DNA of 5,007 bases, taken from Candidatus Methylomirabilota bacterium. Its GTDB lineage: Bacteria; Methylomirabilota; Methylomirabilia; Methylomirabilales; Methylomirabilaceae. The notes under the pieces are model-generated. The model ran no database searches, was not told the DNA's origin, and saw nothing but the letters and a program-made list of their open reading frames with translations. Location of the stretch: NCBI GenBank assembly GCA_003105305.1, contig PQAQ01000078.1, forward strand, positions 1 to 5,007, written 5' to 3'. Below are positions 1 through 5,007 of this stretch, piece after piece. The translations under genes and the position numbers were made by a program. The stretch's first letter is position 1. Each line of letters opens with the position of its first letter.

Positions 1-1505
1 CCCCACAGCCCGGCCTCCACCGGAAACGGCGGCTTGGGGCGGGGCATGGCGCGCCGGCCTTCGATGGCCTCCAGCAGCGCCGTTTCTTCGCCAAGGATAA
101 AGCCGCCCGCTCCACGTCGAAGCTCAAGCCGGAAGGAGAAGTCGCTTCCCAGAATCCGCTCGCCAAGCAATCCGGCCGCCTCGGCAGATCGCAGTGCGTG
201 CTCCATTCGACGCGCGGAGAGGTCAGCCTCGCCGTTGATGAAGAGAATGCCGCGGTCGGCGCCGGAGGCGAAGGCTGCGAGAAGGATCCCTTCCAGGAGT
301 CGGTGGGGATCACCTTCCATCAGGTGACGATCCTTAAAAATGCCGGGCTCGCCCTCCTCACCGTTGACGACGAGGTACTTAGGGTTGCCTGTTGCGTTGC
401 GGCAGGCTTCCCATTTCCGTGCCGCGCCGAAGTACGCGCCGCCACGCCCCGACAGGCCGGATGCGTGGACCTCGTTGATGACGGCGATCGGATCACCCTG
501 TTCGAGAATGCGAGCAAAGGCCGCGTAGCTGCCCTGACGCAATGCGTCAATCAGATCGTTTGCATCGACTGTACCGCAACGCTCTAGAACGGCTCGATGC
601 TGGTCGCGAAGGAACGGTTCGCGATCGAGCCCTGGGATGCCGTTCCATGACGACGCCTGCCAGGCCACCGCGTCGAACTCCACAGGCGGGCGATTCTCTT
701 TCAGCGCGGCGATCAATGAGGGAACCTGTTCCGGCGCGACCCGCTTGAGGCTGATTCTCGGCCAGTCGGGTCGGGACAGCTCTACAATGGGAGCGGCATA
801 GCACATCCCGTTGCAGCCCCCTTCCACAACGGTTGCGGCCAGCCCTTGGTGCGCGACCTCCTCTGTCAGTCGGTCCAGAAGGAGATCGGCCCCGACCGAT
901 TCACCGCAACTCCCAGTACCAACCACAAGCCTGAGTTCTGTGGCGACACGGGGGTGCGATTGAGTGAGGAGTTGTTCGAGCACTGCTCGCGGAGTACTCC
1001 CGGTCGGTTTCACGAAGGCGACAACGGGTGCACGAGATCTTGGGGGAGCGGCGCGGCCGAACAATCTGTCGAGCTGATCGACGCCGACTTGTCCGTAGCA
1101 GCGGCGATCTATCTCGATCACGGGGGCCATCGAACACCTGAACAGGCAGTCGGCTTCTTCGAGGGTGACGCCATGATCCGATGCTGTCTCGCCGGCCTTA
1201 AGCCCAAGGCGGTCCTGCAGGGTGTGGAGCAGCGTCAGACCGCCCTGGATGCGGCAACTCACACCCGTACACACTCGAACGATGTGGGTTCCTGACCTGG
1301 TCAGGCGGAACTCCGGGTAGTGGGTTGCAACCCCGTACACCTCGCTGTGAGGGACCCGAAGGTGCCGGGCGACTACCATGAGGCTTTCCGGACTCAGCCA
1401 GCCCTCCGCTGTCTGCGCCGCTTGCAATGCCGGCAGCAGCCACGTCCGCTCCCGGGGGAACTGCGCCATCAGTATGTCGACAGTGTGGTGCGTCGGCAGT
1501 TTCAC
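1..1505 (-). CDS. nuoEF: NuoE-NuoF fusion: NADH dehydrogenase/diaphorase flavoprotein subunit (3' end outside window)
   Basis: The product should oxidise or reduce NAD(H) through FMN and pass electrons along [2Fe-2S] centres, as the NADH-input module of complex I or the diaphorase unit of a soluble formate dehydrogenase or hydrogenase. Seen over 501 residues: residues 1-150 are NuoE-like, with C79-x4-C84 and C120-x3-C124 separated by 35 residues, the usual spacing for its [2Fe-2S] cluster. Residues 159-265 are a second thioredoxin-like ferredoxin domain with GTGSCG (196-201) and GGCNGMC (229-235), Cys 200, 231 and 235. From about 300 on it is NuoF: FMN loop GLSGRGGAYFGAARKW (350-365), NGEEGEPGIFKDR (381-393), GEETALLEAIEG (472-483), then PRPKPPFP. 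The NuoF 4Fe-4S cysteines would lie past the edge. The GTG start at 1505 is preceded by GAGGA 8 bases upstream; a TGA lies a few codons further up. There is no ATG until residue 13. Which complex it serves cannot be told from here; the symbol follows the domain content. Confidence 0.93.
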   Translation of the reverse strand, partial: MKLPTHHTVDILMAQFPRERTWLLPALQAAQTAEGWLSPESLMVVARHLRVPHSEVYGVATHYPEFRLTRSGTHIVRVCTGVSCRIQGGLTLLHTLQDRLGLKAGETASDHGVTLEEADCLFRCSMAPVIEIDRRCYGQVGVDQLDRLFGRAAPPRSRAPVVAFVKPTGSTPRAVLEQLLTQSHPRVATELRLVVGTGSCGESVGADLLLDRLTEEVAHQGLAATVVEGGCNGMCYAAPIVELSRPDWPRISLKRVAPEQVPSLIAALKENRPPVEFDAVAWQASSWNGIPGLDREPFLRDQHRAVLERCGTVDANDLIDALRQGSYAAFARILEQGDPIAVINEVHASGLSGRGGAYFGAARKWEACRNATGNPKYLVVNGEEGEPGIFKDRHLMEGDPHRLLEGILLAAFASGADRGILFINGEADLSARRMEHALRSAEAAGLLGERILGSDFSFRLELRRGAGGFILGEETALLEAIEGRRAMPRPKPPFPVEAGLW

Positions 1506-1522
1506 AAATATATTCCTCACAG

Positions 1523-1534
1523 GTCACGCGTGAC
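1523..1534. promoter_or_regulatory. Perfect 12-bp palindrome GTCACGCGTGAC, possible operator
   Basis: The sequence GTCACGCGTGAC equals its own reverse complement. It lies 17 bases upstream of the GTG start of the flavoprotein gene, just before its Shine-Dalgarno sequence, where a bound dimeric regulator could block transcription or initiation. The symmetry and place are seen; a regulatory role is inferred and the binding protein is unknown. Confidence 0.4.
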
Positions 1535-1671
1535 AGATCAGACAACAATGCGGTCGTATCCGGACAGTCGCATGAAGACCGCCTCCCTGTCAAGAGGTAT
1601 GGCGTAGTGTTGGTAGTGGTTCGTAGCCTATCGTGAGTTCCGGCTCCAGTGTGCTGTCGGCTATTTTTTTG

Positions 1672-1700
1672 TTGCAGTGTAGCTTTGACGATGCTAGATA
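1672..1700 (+). promoter_or_regulatory. Possible sigma-70-type promoter for the RAM-domain gene
   Basis: TTGCAG at 1672-1677 is followed after 17 bases by TAGATA at 1695-1700, with TG one base before the -10 box (extended -10 form). Transcription would start near 1707 and leave a leader of about 80 bases. The -10 box matches the consensus only in part, so this is a weak call; another box, TATAGA at 1704-1709, has no well-spaced -35. Confidence 0.3.
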
Positions 1701-1773
1701 CACTATAGAGATGGACGATTGTGCAGTTGCGCGATCTTGTACAGGTGTGGCTGTGGTGCCTGTAGTCCAATAC

Positions 1774-1780
1774 GGAGGAG
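1774..1780 (+). promoter_or_regulatory. Strong Shine-Dalgarno GGAGGAG deciding the start of the RAM-domain gene
   Basis: GGAGGAG lies only 1 base before an ATG at 1782 but 7 bases before an in-frame GTG at 1788. The spacing favours the GTG. The two starts differ by two residues, so the protein is nearly the same either way. Confidence 0.6.
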
Positions 1781-1787
1781 AATGACA

Positions 1788-2021
1788 GTGGCGGTGTGTG
1801 CGTTCGTCTTTCTTGAGTGTGCGGCAGGTCGGTCCAAAGACGTGGCCAGGCAGGTATCCGGTATTCCCGGAGTGAAGCTTTCGTATGCTGTGACAGGTCC
1901 GCACGACGTCATCGCCTTTGTGGAGGGGCCGGATATCAACGCGTTGGGGATCACGATCATCTCGAAGATCCAGGCGGTATCGGGGGTACTGCACACCACA
2001 ACGAATGTCGTCGTCGAGTGA
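1788..2021 (+). CDS. Stand-alone Lrp/AsnC ligand-binding (RAM) domain protein
   Basis: The 77-residue product is the regulator-of-amino-acid-metabolism domain found at the C-terminus of Lrp/AsnC regulators, without their helix-turn-helix half. Seen: an opening beta strand AVCAFVFLEC, GRSKDVARQVSGIPGV, then the family signature AVTGPHDVIAFVEGPD (34-49), and a closing strand GVLHTTTNVVV in which the G-V-x-x-T-x-T pattern is kept. Full Lrp proteins are about 150 residues; this one is complete as a short form, since a strong ribosome binding site sits directly before it. Known for the family: such domains form dimers and higher rings and bind amino acids or other small ligands at the interfaces. 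The gene diverges from the flavoprotein gene. It probably acts as a small-molecule sensor or as partner of a full Lrp protein; the ligand is unknown. ATG at 1782 is the alternative start. Confidence 0.88.
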   Translation: MAVCAFVFLECAAGRSKDVARQVSGIPGVKLSYAVTGPHDVIAFVEGPDINALGITIISKIQAVSGVLHTTTNVVVE

Positions 2022-2067
2022 TGCCGTGTATGGCTGCCTCCGGTTTTAGCGGATCGTTAAAAAACAC

Positions 2068-2097
2068 TTGACAAGGTCACTATTTCCCATTTAGCGT
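2068..2097 (+). promoter_or_regulatory. Putative sigma-70-type promoter for the helix-turn-helix gene
   Basis: A perfect -35 box TTGACA (2068-2073) follows an A-rich stretch (TTAAAAAA) that could act as an UP element. The best -10 candidate, TAGCGT at 2092-2097 after 18 bases, matches only three of six consensus bases. Strong -35 with weak -10 suggests a promoter that may need an activator. The transcript would have a leader of about 90 bases. Confidence 0.4.
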
Positions 2098-2146
2098 TAC
2101 ATGTGGCATGACGCAGTGGGATCGGAATAGACTAATTCACGAACAA

Positions 2147-2182
2147 CTGCCGGTGATGGCAGCAGCGGGCAAGGGAGCCTGC
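2147..2182 (+). other. Two adjacent small stem-loops in the leader of the helix-turn-helix gene
   Basis: CTGCC (2147-2151) pairs with GGCAG (2158-2162) around a 6-base loop. GCGGGC (2165-2170) pairs with GCCTGC (2177-2182), with one G-U pair, around the loop AAGGGA. The GGAG ribosome binding site follows at once (2183-2186). The pairs are seen; a regulatory role is speculation, and no known riboswitch class was recognised. Confidence 0.25.
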
Positions 2183-2193
2183 GGAGTCAACCG

Positions 2194-2424
2194 ATGAAAG
2201 GGGGGCGAATGCAGAAGCAGGAGCGGCGGCCAACCATCATGACACTGGAGGAGGTCGCTCGCTTCCTCCGGCTCAATAAGTCAACGATCTACCGGATGGC
2301 GCGAGAAGGGACACTTCCGGCTTGGAAGTTGGGGAACGTCTGGCGGTTTAAGAAAGAGGCCATTGAGGAGTGGATTACCAACAGTCAGCGAGCTCACGAT
2401 CAAAAGCATCACCGCAAATCCTAG
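2194..2424 (+). CDS. Small excisionase-type helix-turn-helix DNA-binding protein
   Basis: The 76-residue product is almost wholly one winged helix-turn-helix domain of the MerR/excisionase type. Residues 16-62 show the family pattern: MTLEEVARFLRLNKSTIYR (helix, turn, recognition helix), then MAREGTLPAWKLGNVWRF (wing) and KKEAIEEWI. The tail (63-76) is basic and rich in His and Lys. Such proteins bind DNA as small regulators or recombination directionality factors. No integrase, attachment site or phage gene is visible here, so a transcriptional role is more likely. The start at 2194 has GGAG 7 bases upstream. An ATG at 2209 after a purine-rich AAAGGGGGG is a close rival, and an ATG at 2239 would still keep the domain. 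It lies upstream of the kinase-regulator pair in the same direction, but 341 bases and a hairpin separate them. Its target is unknown. Confidence 0.88.
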   Translation: MKGGRMQKQERRPTIMTLEEVARFLRLNKSTIYRMAREGTLPAWKLGNVWRFKKEAIEEWITNSQRAHDQKHHRKS

Positions 2425-2511
2425 GTTAGCTCACAACTTGGCAACGGCTCTGGCTGTATCGTCAATAGTGTCGAGGGTCGGGTTGGCTGCTGTGCGTTGC
2501 CGTTGATCTAA

Positions 2512-2540
2512 TGGCGGGGCCGAGCGTGTTGGCCCCGCCA
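2512..2540 (+). terminator. Terminator-like hairpin after the helix-turn-helix gene
   Basis: TGGCGGGGCC (2512-2521) and GGCCCCGCCA (2531-2540) form a perfect 10-bp stem with a 9-base loop, 87 bases past the stop codon of the upstream gene. The sequence after it (CACCTTTCCATTT) is pyrimidine-rich but has no clean T run, so it may be an imperfect intrinsic terminator or a transcript-stabilising hairpin. Confidence 0.45.
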
Positions 2541-2715
2541 CACCTTTCCATTTGCGTCGTTCCTCTCTGTTGCTTCAACCGGTCATGCCTACAATGTAAC
2601 CCGACAGTGGACGTGGGCGCTGAACCTTCAACCCGTTCAGTGCGGTCGGGATGTGAATACCGATGTCGATCGTTCGGCGTTTGCAGTACGTTGTGTTGCC
2701 GAATTGCAGAGTCCG

Positions 2716-2736
2716 GCGGTGCGGCCGGTGCACCGC
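2716..2736 (+). other. Small hairpin upstream of the kinase start
   Basis: GCGGTGC (2716-2722) and GCACCGC (2730-2736) form a perfect 7-bp stem with a 7-base loop, ending 29 bases before the proposed start codon. It could affect translation of the kinase; this is inference only. Confidence 0.25.
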
Positions 2737-2765
2737 ATGAGCAAGGCGTCATCGATGGGGTTGTC

Positions 2766-3959
2766 ATGCCGGGAAGGCCTGAAAAACAGGGCACGCCCAG
2801 TAGCGCGTCGACGTTGAAGGGGCGCAGGCGACCGCGTAAGGCGCTCAACGCGTCTATCGAGTCGGTGCGGGCCTATTATGAGGATCTGCTTGGCAGCCTG
2901 CAGGACGGCATCATTACCATTGAGCCGGATGGTCGTATCCGTTCCATCAATCAGGCAGCAGAGGAGCTGATGGGGCGATCGGCTCAGATGTTCCATGGTC
3001 GGTCCTTTGAGCGGCTCTTTCCGAATGATCGCCCGCTGCGAGCGTTAATGCAAAAAACCCTGGAGAGCGGCCGGACGCATGCCGATTTCGATGTTCGGTT
3101 GACGAGGCGGGACGGCTCGCACGTGGTGATCAGCGCCGTGTGCTCCCTCATCAGTAACGGTACAGGGCAGCCGCGCGGCATCGTCCTGGCGATTCGCGAT
3201 CAGACCGGGATCAGGGAGCTGGAGGAGCGGCTGCAGAGATCGGACCGCCTGGCGTCGCTGGGAACGGTTGCCGCTGGAGTGGCACACGAGATCCGAAATC
3301 CTCTGGCCGGTCTCCGAGGGGCGGCGCAGCTACTCGAGGGGGAACCCAACTTTCCCGCCGCCCTGAGAGAATACACCTCGGTCATCGTGAGGGAGGTTGA
3401 TCGACTCGGCGCGATCGTTGAACGCCTCCTATCGTTTGCGACACCGCGAGGCCCGGTCCTTTGCTCGTGCAACCTGCACGAAATCCTCGACAGCCTCCTC
3501 TTTTTAGAACGGGCGCCGTTGGATGCTGCCCGCATCGCGGTCCGGCGTCAGTACGATCCGCAACTTCCCGAGATCCTCGCCGATCCCTCAGAGATCCGAC
3601 AACTGTTTCTGAACCTGATTCGCAATGGGGCAGAGGCGATGCCGGACGGCGGGGATCTGACCATCCGAACGAGTTATGAGCGGTCCGAAAAACGCTGCGG
3701 AGGCCGATCGGTGGCGGTGGTTGAGATTATCGATCAGGGAGAGGGGTTCGATCCTGAGATCGAGCGTCGTCTGTTTACTCCGTTCTTTACAACAAAGGAA
3801 GGGGGAACGGGATTGGGGCTGGCCATCTGCCTCCGGATCGTGGAGGATCACAGCGGGGCCATGGAGGCGACAAGCACGCCCGGGAAGGGCAGCCGGTTTC
3901 GAGTATGGCTTCCTTTGGTGACGCAATCCGGGGCTGCCTCACCTCTCAATGAATCCTGA
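2766..3959 (+). CDS. ntrB: NtrB-like PAS-domain sensor histidine kinase
   Basis: This 397-residue kinase should autophosphorylate and pass the phosphate to the response regulator encoded 23 bases downstream. Domains: a basic N-terminal tail (1-30), a PAS domain (about 35-150, [20 protein letters not shown] onward), and the dimerisation and phosphoacceptor domain with AHEIRNPL (His174). The ATPase domain has the N box [11 protein letters not shown] (Asn287), G1 box DQGEGFD (323-329), F box LFTPFFTTK (336-344) and G2 box GGTGLGLA (346-353). GAAQLLE, EYTSVI, NLHEIL and YDPQLP closely follow the NtrB (GlnL) pattern. No membrane segment is seen, so it is cytoplasmic and senses an internal signal, perhaps through the PAS domain or a partner such as PII. 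The start at 2766 has only a weak GGGG 5 bases upstream; the frame is open back to 2511 but that part does not look coding. The signal is not known; a PilS- or AtoS-like role is possible, so the symbol marks family rather than proven nitrogen control. Confidence 0.94.
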   Translation: MPGRPEKQGTPSSASTLKGRRRPRKALNASIESVRAYYEDLLGSLQDGIITIEPDGRIRSINQAAEELMGRSAQMFHGRSFERLFPNDRPLRALMQKTLESGRTHADFDVRLTRRDGSHVVISAVCSLISNGTGQPRGIVLAIRDQTGIRELEERLQRSDRLASLGTVAAGVAHEIRNPLAGLRGAAQLLEGEPNFPAALREYTSVIVREVDRLGAIVERLLSFATPRGPVLCSCNLHEILDSLLFLERAPLDAARIAVRRQYDPQLPEILADPSEIRQLFLNLIRNGAEAMPDGGDLTIRTSYERSEKRCGGRSVAVVEIIDQGEGFDPEIERRLFTPFFTTKEGGTGLGLAICLRIVEDHSGAMEATSTPGKGSRFRVWLPLVTQSGAASPLNES

Positions 3960-3982
3960 GGAATCCTATACGGTGTCGGGTC

Positions 3983-5007
<1,025 letters not shown>

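Larger units (their letters stand above)
1506..1787. other. Divergent intergenic region between the flavoprotein and RAM-domain genes
   Basis: No convincing gene lies in these 282 bases; the frames crossing it are interrupted or lack protein-like composition. The region is richer in A and T than the genes, with a run of seven T at 1664-1670. It must hold the start signals of both flanking genes. On the minus strand there is a TTGACA at 1593-1588, but no good -10 box at the expected distance, so the flavoprotein promoter is not settled. A 6-bp inverted repeat, TACAGG (1740-1745) and CCTGTA (1759-1764), precedes the ribosome binding site of the plus-strand gene. Confidence 0.6.
2022..2193 (+). 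other. Intergenic leader region before the helix-turn-helix gene
   Basis: These 172 bases hold no gene. In order they contain a very weak hairpin (TCCG/CGGA, 2039-2053) not followed by a T run, an A-rich stretch, a TTGACA box, and two small adjacent hairpins just before the ribosome binding site. I see no convincing terminator for the RAM-domain gene, so read-through into the next gene is possible. Confidence 0.45.
2425..2765 (+). other. Intergenic region before the kinase gene
   Basis: One frame stays open from an ATG at 2511 into the kinase, but the predicted 85 extra residues are Cys-rich, low in conserved character and cover a strong hairpin, so I read this stretch as untranslated. It holds a terminator-like hairpin (2512-2540), a possible -10 box TACAAT at 2590-2595 without a well-spaced -35 (TTGCTT at 2570-2575 leaves 14 bases), and a second 7-bp hairpin at 2716-2736. 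No RNA gene was recognised. Confidence 0.5.

Noticed and set aside
198..1295. Plus-strand open frames at 198-587 and 846-1295
   Set aside because: They lie opposite the flavoprotein gene, whose minus-strand translation shows conserved domains and cysteine spacing throughout. The plus-strand translations look like no known family.
1661..1670. Intrinsic terminator at the T run
   Set aside because: The bases before the seven T form a direct repeat (CGGCT twice), not a hairpin, and no plus-strand gene ends upstream.
1198..1994. Minus-strand open frames at 1198-1770 and 1590-1994
   Set aside because: They overlap the flavoprotein gene in another frame, the intergenic region or the RAM-domain gene on the opposite strand, and have low-complexity composition without a recognisable domain or ribosome binding site.
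2147..2193. Riboswitch (cobalamin, cyclic di-GMP or similar) before the helix-turn-helix gene
   Set aside because: Some short strings recall riboswitch cores, but the conserved boxes and junctions of those classes are not present; only two simple hairpins can be supported.
2194..2424. Excisionase gene of an integrated element
   Set aside because: Only the fold is of excisionase type. No integrase, attachment repeats, tRNA gene or change in gene style is visible around it.
2484..2500. Sigma-54 promoter before the kinase (TGGC ... TTGC)
   Set aside because: The spacing between GG and GC is 12 bases instead of the required 10, and the AC after TGGC is missing.

Overview
The window carries five protein-coding genes in two divergent groups. 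GC is fairly high in the genes and clearly lower in the gaps between them. The proteins are bacterial in type: a NuoE/NuoF flavoprotein, a sigma-54 activator with an NtrB-like kinase, and a small Lrp-type domain protein. The composition and the fused NuoE-NuoF layout would fit a deep-branching Gram-negative lineage such as NC10 (Methylomirabilota) or relatives. That placement is a guess from general resemblance; no marker gene is present to prove it.

Left third (1-1505, minus strand): one long gene runs off the left edge. It reads from a GTG at 1505 and gives 501 residues without a stop. It joins three modules: a NuoE-like thioredoxin-fold [2Fe-2S] domain, a second thioredoxin-like ferredoxin domain, and the FMN/NAD(H)-binding part of NuoF. 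The iron-sulfur C-terminal part of NuoF lies outside. All plus-strand reading frames over this stretch are shadows.

Middle (1506-2765): a divergent intergenic region holds a perfect 12-bp palindrome just upstream of the flavoprotein gene and a possible promoter for the next plus-strand gene. That gene (1788-2021) encodes a 77-residue stand-alone Lrp/AsnC ligand-binding (RAM) domain without a DNA-binding part. After a gap with a clear -35 box and two small leader hairpins comes a 76-residue excisionase-type helix-turn-helix protein (2194-2424). A gap of 341 bases follows, with a strong 10-bp hairpin that may end the upstream transcript.

Right part (2766-5007, plus strand): a soluble PAS-containing histidine kinase of the NtrB type is followed after 23 bases by an NtrC-type sigma-54-dependent response regulator, cut by the right edge after 341 residues. 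All catalytic motifs of both are intact. They should form one phosphorelay: kinase His174 to regulator Asp55, then ATP-driven opening of sigma-54 promoters. No target promoter or metabolic gene of that regulon is visible. A link between the phosphorelay, the helix-turn-helix protein, the RAM protein and the NADH-type flavoprotein rests on neighbourhood only. I see no RNA gene, mobile element, CRISPR array or long repeat.
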